Below the pieces are notes generated by a model. It was given only the letters and a program-made list of their open reading frames with translations. It was not told the origin of the DNA and ran no database searches. From NCBI GenBank assembly GCA_012317185.1, contig CP048838.1, positions 2,852,001 through 2,916,000 on the forward strand: a stretch of 64,000 nucleotides of DNA, in the 5' to 3' direction. This DNA comes from [Clostridium] innocuum (GTDB lineage: Bacteria; Bacillota_I; Bacilli_A; Erysipelotrichales; Erysipelotrichaceae). Both the position numbers and the translations under genes were made by a program. The first letter of the stretch is position 1. Each line of letters begins with the position of its first letter. Of the stretch, positions 46,863 through 55,934 are shown one piece after another.

Positions 46863-47630
46863 CTATTCTGCCAGCTGTATACATAGCTGCATGTTTTTCA
46901 TCAGCTTTTCATTTTCCCTGTCCAGCTTATGATCCGTTATGATTCCGGTAAATTCATCCGCCCCAGCATAGCGGTAATTGCCGATCTGCATGAATTTATC
47001 CGATTCACATACCATAAACGCCTGCTTACTGCTGGACAGGATCGCACGCTTTGTCGCCCCGTCATTGGCCATATAGGTATATACGCTGTTATCGTGTACA
47101 TCAATACCGACAACACCCAGAAAGGATATGTCGAATCGGAATTTCATTATTTGTTCCATTGCCAGACTCCCCACAAAGCCGTCCCTGCCATAATCGAATT
47201 CTCCACCGATGAAAATCACAGGAAGACTGCTGTCTGCCAGTATGGATACAACCTCCAGCATATTGGTAACGATCGTTGCCTGCTTCTCCCGTTCCACCAG
47301 CTCCCTGGCCACCCGTATATTGACGGTGGATATGTCCAGAAAGACCACATCTCCTTCCTGAATCAGATCCACCGCGGCTTTTGCGATACCACGCTTTTCT
47401 TCCTGATTCACGTCCTTGCGCTGCGCCGCAATCTTGCGATGAATATTCTCACGAATCAGCACAGCACCTCCGTATGCCTTTTTCAGCAGTCCCTTTGCTT
47501 CCAATGCGCTGAGGTCTTTACGAATCAAGTCCTCACTAACGCAAAACCGCTCACTCAGCTCCTTGACCTTTACCTTTCCATTGGCATGCAGCTCCTCCAT
47601 AATGGCACTCTGCCGCTCCTCTACAAACAT
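46863..47630 (-). CDS. DeoR-family transcriptional regulator
   Basis: This 255-aa protein has the N-terminal HTH RQSAIMEELHANGKVKVKEL and CVSEDLIRKDLSALEAKGLL, then the sugar-phosphate sensing domain with VVFLDISTVN, IVTNMLEVV and VIFIGGEF. DeoR repressors respond to phosphorylated sugars. It lies 130 nt upstream of the glycyl-radical operon on the same strand, so it probably controls that operon, perhaps together with the aldolase. A terminator separates them. Confidence 0.9.
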   Translation of the reverse strand: MFVEERQSAIMEELHANGKVKVKELSERFCVSEDLIRKDLSALEAKGLLKKAYGGAVLIRENIHRKIAAQRKDVNQEEKRGIAKAAVDLIQEGDVVFLDISTVNIRVARELVEREKQATIVTNMLEVVSILADSSLPVIFIGGEFDYGRDGFVGSLAMEQIMKFRFDISFLGVVGIDVHDNSVYTYMANDGATKRAILSSSKQAFMVCESDKFMQIGNYRYAGADEFTGIITDHKLDRENEKLMKNMQLCIQLAE

Positions 47631-47863
47631 GTGATCGACCTCCTGTTTTTCAATAGTATACCATAGTTTTCATGAATTCTTCGTTTTTCATAAGAAATTG
47701 TACGCACAAAGAAAGCATGCAGCGCTTTCTGGCATATACCGGTAGGCTGCACCCTGAACTGGCTGCTGCCTGAATTCTCACGCACAAGAGTCAACTGTGG
47801 ATTCATTCTCCACGGAAATCCTCCAGGTGCTTATGTAATGCTTTCCTTATTTATACAAAGTGA

Positions 47864-47892
47864 TAAAAAAAGAAGCACGATCCGGTGCTCCT
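47864..47892 (-). terminator. Terminator of the desulfoferrodoxin gene
   Basis: Minus-strand GGAGCAC and GTGCTTC arms are followed by a long T-run, 14 nt past the stop codon. Confidence 0.75.
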
Positions 47893-47905
47893 TATTCTCC
47901 ATAGG

Positions 47906-48286
47906 TTATGCCTCGATGTCAGTCTTCCATAAACCGTGCAGGTTGCAGTATTCATATACATGCACTTTCCCCTTGTAATCACCAAGCGGGAAGACACCCT
48001 CCGGTTTTTCACCGGGCTTCAGGTTTTTACGCATAATGTTGTCTCCGGCCTCAACCAGAATCATTGTGATATAGTGCTCTGCAAGCATCGGATGCTCCAT
48101 GGAACCAACCTTTACATGCAGATTTCCATCTGCGATTTCAGCAACCGGAACATGTTTTTCCAGTGCGCCGTCTGTCGTATTTGCCTTTAATTCATCCATT
48201 GGCTTTCCGCAGCACATTACCGGAACTCCTTTGTCCTCGATCATTTCAACGATGTTGCCGCATACTGAGCATTTTAATAATTTCAT
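47906..48286 (-). CDS. dfx: Desulfoferrodoxin (superoxide reductase)
   Basis: This 126-aa protein has an N-terminal desulforedoxin domain (LLKCSVCGNIVEM, VMCCGKPM: four Cys binding the FeS4 centre). The SOR domain has GSMEHPMLAEHYI and YEYCNLHGLW, giving the His and Cys ligands of the catalytic iron. It reduces superoxide without making oxygen, a typical defence of anaerobes. It has its own terminator, and the RluA gene is divergent. Confidence 0.96.
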   Translation of the reverse strand: MKLLKCSVCGNIVEMIEDKGVPVMCCGKPMDELKANTTDGALEKHVPVAEIADGNLHVKVGSMEHPMLAEHYITMILVEAGDNIMRKNLKPGEKPEGVFPLGDYKGKVHVYEYCNLHGLWKTDIEA

Positions 48287-48438
48287 GTTTATTTCCTCCT
48301 TGTTTTATGTTATCTTCATAGTAGCGTTTGCTGCTATGGATCATCCTTTACAACCAGTTCCTCCTGGCTCGATGCCAGTATAGCATGACCCATATAGGAA
48401 ATTCTATTCATTTGACCGAAAAATTATGAGGTGATTTT

Positions 48439-49320
48439 ATGAAAATCGAATTGAAAAACAATATACTGCAGTTACGCGGCATTTCCTTTGCGGATACCGA
48501 TGCTGTTTTCGCATATTTCCATACCGCGAAAAAGAAACGCTATGAATATTATCAAACAAATCGTGTTTCCATAAATAACCGCATCATCCACGGCAATCAT
48601 ATGCTGCAGGAGCAGGATACCGTACGCATCTTTCTTGCGATGGAGGAAGATACGATAGAGCCCTGGTACGAGGATTTGGAGATACTGTTTGAGGATGAAC
48701 TCTTTTGCATTGTGAATAAGCCTGCGAATCTTCTGGTACACAGTGACGGTATCGAACATGCACACACCGTCTGTAATCTGGTCAAGGCACATTATCTTCT
48801 GGAGGGACACAATACCTGTGTTCGCCCGCTTCACCGCCTGGATTACGAAACAAGCGGAGCCCTGATATTCTGCAAAGTTCCCTTTCTGCAGCCACTGCTT
48901 GATGCCATGCTGAAAAATAAGCAGATCTATCGTGAGTATGAGGCATTTGCTAGGGGATACATTGCACAGAAGCACTGCACCATCACCCGGGGAATCGCCA
49001 GAGATCGACACGATGCGCGAAAGATGCGCATATCCGAGCATGGCAAGAGTGCCAGAACCGATGTGTTTGTAAAGCAGAACTTCATGGATTTCACATGGAT
49101 TCGCTGCCGGCTGTATACCGGGCGAACGCATCAGATCCGTGTCCATCTGGCCGCAATACAGCACCCCCTGCTCAGTGATCCGCTATATGGAATCCGTGAC
49201 AGCAGATGTCCCCGCCTCGCACTGCACGCCTGTCGTGTAAGCATCCCTCACCCCCTTTCCAACGATATGCTGCGCGTGGAATGCCCGCTTCCACAGGATC
49301 TTCGCCAGCTGCTGGATTAG
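48439..49320 (+). CDS. Pseudouridine synthase, RluA family
   Basis: This 293-aa protein has GAGGTGATTTT before the ATG. An S4-like N-terminal part is followed by the catalytic domain: FCIVNKPANLLVHSDG, the catalytic aspartate in RPLHRLDYETSGALIF, and RTHQIRVHLAAIQHPLLSDP. It converts uridine to pseudouridine in rRNA or tRNA; which RluA-type target is unclear. It converges with the GGDEF gene, with only 7 nt between the stops. Confidence 0.93.
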   Translation: MKIELKNNILQLRGISFADTDAVFAYFHTAKKKRYEYYQTNRVSINNRIIHGNHMLQEQDTVRIFLAMEEDTIEPWYEDLEILFEDELFCIVNKPANLLVHSDGIEHAHTVCNLVKAHYLLEGHNTCVRPLHRLDYETSGALIFCKVPFLQPLLDAMLKNKQIYREYEAFARGYIAQKHCTITRGIARDRHDARKMRISEHGKSARTDVFVKQNFMDFTWIRCRLYTGRTHQIRVHLAAIQHPLLSDPLYGIRDSRCPRLALHACRVSIPHPLSNDMLRVECPLPQDLRQLLD

Positions 49321-49327
49321 GCCTGAC

Positions 49328-50650
49328 TTACTTTAAAACACATACCTTATTGCGCCCGGCCAGCTTTGCCTTATAGACACTGCGGTCGGCTCTTTTTAAT
49401 GCATCCTGATAATCATGGTCACTCTTATAATAATACGCTGCACCGATAGACAGGGTCACCTGCACACGGTTGCCGTCGAAAACAAAATCCGAGCTTTCAA
49501 TCAGACGGCGCAGACGCTCGATATAGGCATAGATATTTTCCTTGCTGATTCCACTGCAGATGAGCAAAAATTCATCACCGCCCCAGCGAAACAGCATGTC
49601 ACTGCTTCGAATTTCCTTCTCGATCTGTTCACAGACATGGCGCAGAACATAGTCTCCCATATCATGTCCATAGCGGTCATTGACCTTCTTAAAATCATCC
49701 ACATCGAAAAATATGATGGTATAAAAATCCTCCCCATTCTGAAATTTCTGAAACGTGGAGACCAGCGTCATATCGCCGCTTCGCCGGTTAAAACAGCCGA
49801 TGAGCGGATCCCTGCTGGCGCTTGTTTTCAAAAGCTCCTTTTCCGTTATATCATTCATAGTGCCGAGTACGACCTTGATATTGCCGTTTTTATCCGGTAA
49901 TCCCTTGAAATTCGTCTCAAAAATCAAATCGAAACTGGTTTGAATATTCTTCAGATGAATGACCGCATGCTCCGATAACGCCTTTCGCTCGATACGTTCC
50001 AGCAGGACCGGCATCTGGTGTATCTGCAGCAGCTCATTCAGCAGCTCCACCGTATACGAGCGCATGGGAAGTCCCAGCTTGTCGCACAGAGACTGATTCG
50101 CGGAAAACTCTCTTTTTCCGACATCGTATTCCCATATATACATATTGGCCATGCTCAGCAGTAAATCGAATTTCTCCTGTTCATGCAGAACACGCTCGAT
50201 TCGCTCCTCCATCGCCCGTACAGACCTCGTAACACCGATGATATGCAGATTGCCGTTGACCCAGTATGCATGAGCTCCAACCTCATAAAACCGGATTTCA
50301 CCGCTCCTGCATTCGCGCTGATAGGAAAAATACTCCTTTTCGCTTTCTCCCAGCATGATGCGATGCACAGCTTCCTTGATACGCTTATGGTCCTGCGCAT
50401 TAACTCCCTGCATAAGCATGCGAAAGGAATTGATGATTACGCGTCCGTCCTGACAGGTTATACTTACCATCTGTGTCAATGGATCAAACTCCCATATATT
50501 TTTGCAGGACAGCTGTAACAGTGTACGGTATCTGTCATCCTTATTCTCCGGTTTTTCTTCATCTTTCTGTTTTGTCTGCCGTTCATCCAGCTGCTTCAAC
50601 AGAATGCGAATCTGATGGAGGAGAAATTGTTCCTGTTCGTCAAGCATCAT
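49328..50650 (-). CDS. PAS-containing diguanylate cyclase
   Basis: ATG 50650 is chosen over a GTG two codons earlier; the protein is 440 aa. PAS-like sensor regions occupy about 40-260 (NIWEFDPLTQMVSIT and MYIWEYDVGKREFSAN are two similar PAS starts). The GGDEF domain follows: FFDVDDFKKVNDRYGHDMGD, RWGGDEFLLI, and an RxxD inhibitory site (RSSD) five residues before GGDEF. All catalytic residues are present. It makes cyclic di-GMP in the cytoplasm; no membrane segment is seen. The sensed signal is unknown. Confidence 0.92.
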   Translation of the reverse strand: MMLDEQEQFLLHQIRILLKQLDERQTKQKDEEKPENKDDRYRTLLQLSCKNIWEFDPLTQMVSITCQDGRVIINSFRMLMQGVNAQDHKRIKEAVHRIMLGESEKEYFSYQRECRSGEIRFYEVGAHAYWVNGNLHIIGVTRSVRAMEERIERVLHEQEKFDLLLSMANMYIWEYDVGKREFSANQSLCDKLGLPMRSYTVELLNELLQIHQMPVLLERIERKALSEHAVIHLKNIQTSFDLIFETNFKGLPDKNGNIKVVLGTMNDITEKELLKTSASRDPLIGCFNRRSGDMTLVSTFQKFQNGEDFYTIIFFDVDDFKKVNDRYGHDMGDYVLRHVCEQIEKEIRSSDMLFRWGGDEFLLICSGISKENIYAYIERLRRLIESSDFVFDGNRVQVTLSIGAAYYYKSDHDYQDALKRADRSVYKAKLAGRNKVCVLK

Positions 50651-50898
50651 CCCCACCGACCTTTCTTGTATACGATTTTTTCGCTCATCTCACTATAGTA
50701 TATCACACCGGAATCACAAAAGAACACCTTTTCAGATAAAGTATTTCTAAATTTCCACTTACTTTTCTATTTTCATTTTTCCTGATTTATCATAGCTGAT
50801 TTCTGTATTCTTTTCTGTCGTTTTTGCGCGTTTAAAATATCTCTGTTTGTATTTTTGTACAAAACTTTTATACAAACTAGCATTCCGTTTCACTTCCG

Positions 50899-50926
50899 TT
50901 TACTTTCCCTCGTTTCGTGCTATAAT
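50899..50926 (+). promoter_or_regulatory. Promoter of the gatZ-like gene
   Basis: TTTACT (50899-50904), 16 bp, TATAAT (50921-50926), 25 nt upstream of the start codon. The AT-rich stretch 50740-50890 before it shows no gene. Confidence 0.7.
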
Positions 50927-50951
50927 TTTAATATATAAGGAGGGTTTTGAA

Positions 50952-52274
50952 ATGCCACAAGCTAATCCATTAAAACAGATTGTTGTTAAACAGAAGGAAG
51001 GAAAACCGGTTGGAATTTATTCCTGCTGCAGTGCGAATGACTACGTTATCGAGGCTGCACTGGAATGTGTAAAACGCGATGATTCCTGCGTACTGATCGA
51101 GGCAACAGCCAATCAGGTTGACCAGAACGGCGGTTACACCGGAATGACACCAAAAGACTTCCGCGAATTCGTATTAAAGAAAGCAAAGGCGATCGGGGTG
51201 GACGAAAGCCGTATATTCCTGGGAGGAGATCATCTGGGTCCTCTGACCTTTGCCGCTTTACCGGAAAAGGAAGCGATGGAAAAGGCAGAAGAGCTGGTAC
51301 GCTGCTATGTAGCTGCCGGATTTACAAAAATTCATATAGATACAAGCATGAAGGTTGCGGATGATGATCCAAACATTCGTCTGAGTGACGCGGTTATCGC
51401 AAAGCGCGGTGCGCATCTGGCACGCATCTGCGAGGAAACCTATCAGGAGTTGCTGAAGCAGAATCCAAATGCCGTACGTCCGGTATACATCGTGGGAAGT
51501 GAGGTACCGATTCCAGGAGGTGCACAGGAAGAGGGTGCCGGTATGCAGGTTACCCGTGTTGAAGATTTCAAGGCTACTGTCAAAACCTTTGAAAAGGCCT
51601 TTGCGGCTGAAGGGCTTAAGGAAACCTGGAAGGATGTTATGGGTGTTGTTGTACAACCAGGTGTCGAGGAAAAGGATGACGGATGTACCGAGTATGACCG
51701 CAGCAAGGCCAGTGATCTGATGGCGTCCATCAAGGAGTATCCAAACCTTATTTTTGAAGGACACTCCACAGATTATCAGACAAAATTCAAGCTGCGCGAG
51801 CTGATCGAGGATGGCGTCGGTATCCTGAAGGTTGGCCCGGGACTGACCTATGCCATGCGGGAAGCACTGTTCGCACTCGCAAACATCGAAACGGCCGTAT
51901 ATCATGGAAAAGAAGAAGCGCTCAGCAACTTTATCGATGTTCTGGAAGAAGCGATGATGGAGGATCCGAAGAACTGGAAAAAGCACTATCACGGAGATGA
52001 CAATGCCCTGTGGTTCAAGCGTAAATACAGCTTCTCTGACCGCAGCCGCTATTATATGCCAAATCCTAAGGTGACCGCAGCCAAGGATAAGCTGATTGCC
52101 AATCTGCGTAAGAGCGGTATTCCTTTGAGCGTATTGTCCCAGTTTATGCCGATTCAGTACACAAAGGTTCGCGAGGGACATTTGGAGAATGATCCGGAAG
52201 CGCTGATCAAAGACCGTATCGTAAATACGATTGACGAATACCTGTACGCAACGCACCAGGAAACATTATTCTAA
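50952..52274 (+). CDS. gatZ: Tagatose-1,6-bisphosphate aldolase accessory subunit (GatZ/KbaZ family)
   Basis: ATG 50952 follows AAGGAGGG; the protein is 440 aa. The family start NPLKQIVVKQKEGKPVGIYS, then CVLIEATANQVDQNGGYTG, FLGGDHLGPLTF, HIDTSMKVADD and VYIVGSEVPIPGG are characteristic. GatZ/KbaZ stabilises the class II aldolase GatY/KbaY, which is not in this window. Relatives also act as stand-alone proteins, so this one may have its own sugar-phosphate substrate. It is monocistronic with promoter and terminator. Confidence 0.93.
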   Translation: MPQANPLKQIVVKQKEGKPVGIYSCCSANDYVIEAALECVKRDDSCVLIEATANQVDQNGGYTGMTPKDFREFVLKKAKAIGVDESRIFLGGDHLGPLTFAALPEKEAMEKAEELVRCYVAAGFTKIHIDTSMKVADDDPNIRLSDAVIAKRGAHLARICEETYQELLKQNPNAVRPVYIVGSEVPIPGGAQEEGAGMQVTRVEDFKATVKTFEKAFAAEGLKETWKDVMGVVVQPGVEEKDDGCTEYDRSKASDLMASIKEYPNLIFEGHSTDYQTKFKLRELIEDGVGILKVGPGLTYAMREALFALANIETAVYHGKEEALSNFIDVLEEAMMEDPKNWKKHYHGDDNALWFKRKYSFSDRSRYYMPNPKVTAAKDKLIANLRKSGIPLSVLSQFMPIQYTKVREGHLENDPEALIKDRIVNTIDEYLYATHQETLF

Positions 52275-52326
52275 AAACGGAAGTGGACTTACAATATTAA
52301 GGATAAAAGAAGCAATTGCAGGTCAA

Positions 52327-52378
52327 AAAGACAGGCGCTGGATATCATTCATATCCACACCTGTCTCTTTTTGTTTTC
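52327..52378 (+). terminator. Terminator of the gatZ-like gene
   Basis: GACAGG and CCTGTC arms with an inner pairing GGATAT/ATATCC are followed by TCTTTTTG. Past it, 52379-52642 shows no gene. Confidence 0.8.
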
Positions 52379-52642
52379 TCCCTGACCTTCTTCCTGTTTG
52401 CACAGCTTTCATGAAAGGGCAGGCAGTTTCCGTAAGGACGTAAGTATAACGGTTTCCTTATATATGCGATTGCGTAAGGAAAGCCTGCAGGCGTTTTTTC
52501 ACAAATGAGAGGCAGCTTTTGTGAATAAGAAGTAGATCGCATTGCATAGCTGAGTTAGCAGCGTATATCCGCAGTAGCTTGAAATATACAATCGGACTTT
52601 GATTTGCACCATAGGCTTTACGAAAAACGCAAACTGTCCACA

Positions 52643-53950
52643 TCAAGAAAGCCTGTATCCCTTCCCCTTATCAACCAGCTGTTCCAGTGCGAACAGAAGA
52701 TATGCCATGACAAAGGAATCATTCATAAGAAGTGCGACCGCCTCCAGCTCCTTGCGGCTTGCAGCTCCCGCAGTCCGCATATAATAATAGATGGAGCAGA
52801 TGATTTCCTTTGTGCTCTGCTCCTTTAAAGACGCTGCGGCATCCAGCAGATGCAAGGAGTCACGGTCAGCTCGTTCTGCGATACTCACATGCTTCTGTGC
52901 ACAGGCAAGCACCTGCTCTGCGAATTTCGGAAAGCTCCAGATGCCGATATCATCTATTTGAAATGCCAGGGCAGTCATTTCCAGCATACGTAAGAACGGC
53001 CAGTCATACTCCTGAAAATGAGAAAAGCTGGCAATCATTTGATGGTGGAATGCCTTTTTTACGAGCCTACTCATATAGCGACGGTCCACCAGATCATCTA
53101 TCTGTTCCAGCTGCATGTGGATTCGCTCCTCAAACGCGATGATGTGCGCCTTGTCCTGTAGAGAAAAGGTATAAATACTTCCCAGACAGCAATCGAATTT
53201 CTTTAGGGTGTCCTGATATCCACGCTCCATATTGTGGTGAATCCGCACCTGATCAAACAGCAGAAAGCTGCCAAGGGATACCTGCGGCTCAATGTAAATC
53301 ACATCCTTCTGCGGCCGGTGTATTTTCCTTTTTCCCACAGACTTCAAATCAACCGCCACGATTTGCTGAGCTCCCATGCTGCGTGCCAGCTCAATGGGAA
53401 CGTTATCATAATAGCCGCCGTCGACGAAATGCTCCCCCTCGATTTCCTTCATGGGAAATGCAGGAAAGCAGGAGGCAGAGGCAATGATGTAATTCAGCGC
53501 CGTATCCCTGCTCATATCTCGGCGATAGACCGGCTGTGGCTGCTTTTTCGTGACATTCACACACATGCAGGCATACTCGATATCCGAAGAGAAAAAGCGC
53601 TCCGCATCAAAGTAATGCTGCAGCTTGTTCACAAAGGGGGTGATATCCGCTCCCCTGTTTTTCACATAGCTTTTCAACAGTGTCTTATACTTTCCCTTTT
53701 GTGACATCAACAGCTCGATATCCATATCCAGATTCACACCATTGGCAATTATGTCATCAACAGACAGCTGCTCCCACAGCTCTAAGCATCGCTCATACTG
53801 CTTCTGCACATACATGGCACCAATCATCGCACCGATACTGGTTCCCGTTACAATATCAAAGGAAATTCCCAGCTCATCCAGAGCCCTCCAGACCCCCAGC
53901 TCATAGGCACCCTTACTGCCTCCTCCACCTAGCACAAGTGCACGTTTCAT
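52643..53950 (-). CDS. Patatin-like phospholipase
   Basis: ATG 53950 with AGGAGG 6 nt upstream gives 435 aa. The oxyanion loop is LVLGGGGSKGAYELG, the nucleophile serine is in VTGTSIGAM (GxSxG), and the dyad aspartate is in FVDGGYYDN. The remaining 220 residues are helical and without a family I recognise. Patatins release fatty acids from lipids. A role in membrane turnover is likely; RssA-like members are its nearest known relatives. Confidence 0.9.
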   Translation of the reverse strand: MKRALVLGGGGSKGAYELGVWRALDELGISFDIVTGTSIGAMIGAMYVQKQYERCLELWEQLSVDDIIANGVNLDMDIELLMSQKGKYKTLLKSYVKNRGADITPFVNKLQHYFDAERFFSSDIEYACMCVNVTKKQPQPVYRRDMSRDTALNYIIASASCFPAFPMKEIEGEHFVDGGYYDNVPIELARSMGAQQIVAVDLKSVGKRKIHRPQKDVIYIEPQVSLGSFLLFDQVRIHHNMERGYQDTLKKFDCCLGSIYTFSLQDKAHIIAFEERIHMQLEQIDDLVDRRYMSRLVKKAFHHQMIASFSHFQEYDWPFLRMLEMTALAFQIDDIGIWSFPKFAEQVLACAQKHVSIAERADRDSLHLLDAAASLKEQSTKEIICSIYYYMRTAGAASRKELEAVALLMNDSFVMAYLLFALEQLVDKGKGYRLS

Positions 53951-54116
53951 CTGCATCCTCCTCTCATCGCATACCGTTATCTTCACCTTTAACCTTCATA
54001 GCTTTTCATGCTTTCGCTTTGATACCACATAATGCCGCTGCTTTTCCGCGCCTACAGCATCCGTTCTTTCCTGTACCTTTTGTCCCTATTATAGCACCAT
54101 TCCCCTGCCTGCATAC

Positions 54117-54147
54117 AGAAAAAGCCTGCTAACAAGAACAGGCTTTA
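54117..54147 (-). terminator. Terminator of the infC-rpmI-rplT-marR group
   Basis: Minus-strand AAAGCCTG and CAGGCTTT with a short loop are followed by T's, right at the marR stop. Confidence 0.85.
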
Positions 54148-54582
54148 GTATTTTCCTTTAAAAAATTCCATTAGATTACGCAGTGACTGAATCAGCTCCA
54201 CCTCTTTATCAAGCTCAAGCTCATTCAACAGACGCTCAATCATTTCCTCATGGAAACGATTATGAATGTCCAGGATACTCACTGCCTTTTCGGTAAGCTT
54301 CAGACGCACGATTCTCTTGTCCCGCTCATCCTTAACACGCTCTACATATCCTTTTTTCACAAGCTTGGAAGTTGAAACGGTCAGTGTCCCCTGTGTTACC
54401 ATCAAACGCTTGGCAATCGCGGACATCATATTGGATTCACTCTTTTCGATTGCTTCCAGAATATGTACCTCGGTCATGGACAGCTTTACTCCCTGATCGC
54501 GGAGATTTTTCTCCTCAATCAAGAGAATGTAGTTGAACAGATCTACCAGAAGTTCATTCAAAGTATGACGTGTGTCATCCAT
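54145..54582 (-). CDS. MarR-family transcriptional regulator
   Basis: This 145-aa protein has the winged-helix core LSMTEVHILEAIEKSE, LMVTQGTLTVSTSKLVKKGY and VERVKDERDKRIVRLKLTEK. It binds DNA as a dimer and usually controls stress or lipid genes. It starts 13 nt past rplT, so it may be read through from the ribosomal operon. Position upstream of fatty-acid genes (the FapR/FabT role) cannot be tested here. Confidence 0.9.
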   Translation of the reverse strand: MDDTRHTLNELLVDLFNYILLIEEKNLRDQGVKLSMTEVHILEAIEKSESNMMSAIAKRLMVTQGTLTVSTSKLVKKGYVERVKDERDKRIVRLKLTEKAVSILDIHNRFHEEMIERLLNELELDKEVELIQSLRNLMEFFKGKY

Positions 54583-54595
54583 AAAGCTTCCTCAA

Positions 54596-54958
54596 TTAAG
54601 CTTTTTCTAATGCTGACTTAGCAGTTTCTACGATTTTTGTAAAGCCCTTAGGATCGTGAATAGCGATCTCACTCAGCATTTTACGATTGATCGTAACGTT
54701 AGCCAGCTTCAGGCCGTGCATCAGCTTGGAATAAGAAATCTCATTCATTCTGGCAGCTGCATTGATACGTGCGATCCACAGCTTACGCATGTTGCGCTTC
54801 AGATCCTTACGGTCATTATATGCATATTTGAAAGAGTGCATAACCTGCTCATGAGCAGTCTTATACAGAATGTGCTTTGCACCATAGTACCCTTTCGCTA
54901 ACTTTAATACTTTTTTTCTTCTCTGACGTGTTGTATATCCACCTTTTACTCTTGCCAT
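54596..54958 (-). CDS. rplT: Ribosomal protein L20
   Basis: This 120-aa basic protein has MARVKGGYTTRQRRKKVLKL, GAKHILYKTAHEQVMHS and YNDRKDLKRNMRKLWIARIN. It binds 23S rRNA early in 50S assembly and in Bacillota represses its operon through the leader before infC. Usual length. Confidence 0.98.
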   Translation of the reverse strand: MARVKGGYTTRQRRKKVLKLAKGYYGAKHILYKTAHEQVMHSFKYAYNDRKDLKRNMRKLWIARINAAARMNEISYSKLMHGLKLANVTINRKMLSEIAIHDPKGFTKIVETAKSALEKA

Positions 54959-54975
54959 CTCATATTCCTCCTATA

Positions 54976-55170
54976 TTATTTCACTAACATCTCTTTGATA
55001 CGCTTGTAGTCTGTACTGTGTACCGTACCGGATTTTCTTAAATGACGTTTCTGTTTCTGTGTTTTACCATGGAAACGGTGAGAAGTATATGCATGACTTC
55101 TTTTCAGCTTTCCAGATCCAGTCTGTTTAACTCGTTTCGCTAATCCTCTATGTGATTTCATCTTTGGCAT
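54976..55170 (-). CDS. rpmI: Ribosomal protein L35
   Basis: This 64-aa protein begins MPKMKSHRGLAKRVKQTGSG and has the L35 pattern KLKRSHAYTSH. It sits between infC and rplT in the universal order. A GGAGG site precedes it. Confidence 0.98.
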   Translation of the reverse strand: MPKMKSHRGLAKRVKQTGSGKLKRSHAYTSHRFHGKTQKQKRHLRKSGTVHSTDYKRIKEMLVK

Positions 55171-55195
55171 AAGTAGTACCTCCTATAATTTATAT

Positions 55196-55735
55196 CTATT
55201 TTTTCTTCGGTGCCAAAACGCATGACATCGTGTTACCTTCCAGAATTGGTCTCTTTTCGATAATCGCGATATCTGAGATTTCCTCTGTGAAGCTATTCAT
55301 AATCTTTTTTCCAACTTCCAGTCTCGTAATCAGTCTTCCTCTGAAGCGCATGTCCACCTTGACCTTCATGCCGTCCTCAATCCATTTGCGTGCATGACGC
55401 ATTTTTGTATCAAAGTCATGCTTGTCGATAACCGGGGACAGACGAATCGGCTTGATTTCTGTAACATGCTGTTTCTTTTTGGCTTCCTTCGCTTTTTTCT
55501 GCTGTTCAAAACGATAACGGCCGTAATCCAGCACCTTACATACCGGCGGTTGCCCTTTCGGAGCCACACACAGCAGATCCAATTCCTGTCTGTATGCAAT
55601 TTCCAGAGCCTCACGACGCATCTTGATTCCAAGCTTGTCTCCATTGGCATCAATCACCATGACTTCCTTGAAGCGGATTTTTTCATTTACCAGATCGTCG
55701 TTTACGTTGTTAGGAATAACTTTCTTGTTTATAAT
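55196..55735 (-). CDS. infC: Translation initiation factor IF-3 with non-AUG start
   Basis: The most probable start is ATT 55735, reading ATT-ATA-AAC-AAG (M-I-N-K), which follows GGAGGTG by 3 nt and gives 179 aa. The ATG at 55756 would place the ribosome site inside the gene. AUU starts are a known self-regulating feature of infC. The protein shows LVNEKIRFKEVMVIDANGDK, YGRYRFEQQKKAKEAKK and MKVKVDMRFRGR. It binds the 30S subunit and checks the start codon. Confidence 0.95.
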   Translation of the reverse strand: MINKKVIPNNVNDDLVNEKIRFKEVMVIDANGDKLGIKMRREALEIAYRQELDLLCVAPKGQPPVCKVLDYGRYRFEQQKKAKEAKKKQHVTEIKPIRLSPVIDKHDFDTKMRHARKWIEDGMKVKVDMRFRGRLITRLEVGKKIMNSFTEEISDIAIIEKRPILEGNTMSCVLAPKKK

Positions 55736-55755
55736 AGACACCTCCAATGTTGCCA

Positions 55756-55787
55756 TAAGAAAAGCGGGTACTCATATGCACCCGCTC
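55756..55787 (-). terminator. Attenuator hairpin in the infC leader
   Basis: On the minus strand AGCGGGT and ACCCGCT pair and are followed by TTTTCTT, ending just before the infC start region. With about 100 nt of leader upstream this fits an L20-controlled transcription attenuator (the L20 leader family of Bacillota). The anti-terminator partner was not worked out. Confidence 0.7.
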
Positions 55788-55900
55788 AAATATCTCATCA
55801 ACAATTTCGTCTTTTCGATATGTTGTAGCTTTTACCTATGCCTTCGGACATCAGGTGAGAAGGGGTGCTTCTAACTTTCCACTAACTTTTCTGCTTGGTT

Positions 55901-55929
55901 ATCATATCACAGTTAAAGACCTGCGTCAA
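55901..55929 (-). promoter_or_regulatory. Promoter of infC-rpmI-rplT
   Basis: TTGACG (55924-55929), 17 bp, TATGAT (55901-55906). It lies about 165 nt upstream of the infC start, leaving room for the regulatory leader. Confidence 0.85.
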
Positions 55930-55934
55930 GGATA

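Noticed and set aside
51258..52256. 332-aa open frame on the minus strand
   Set aside because: It is a shadow of the well-supported gatZ-like gene.
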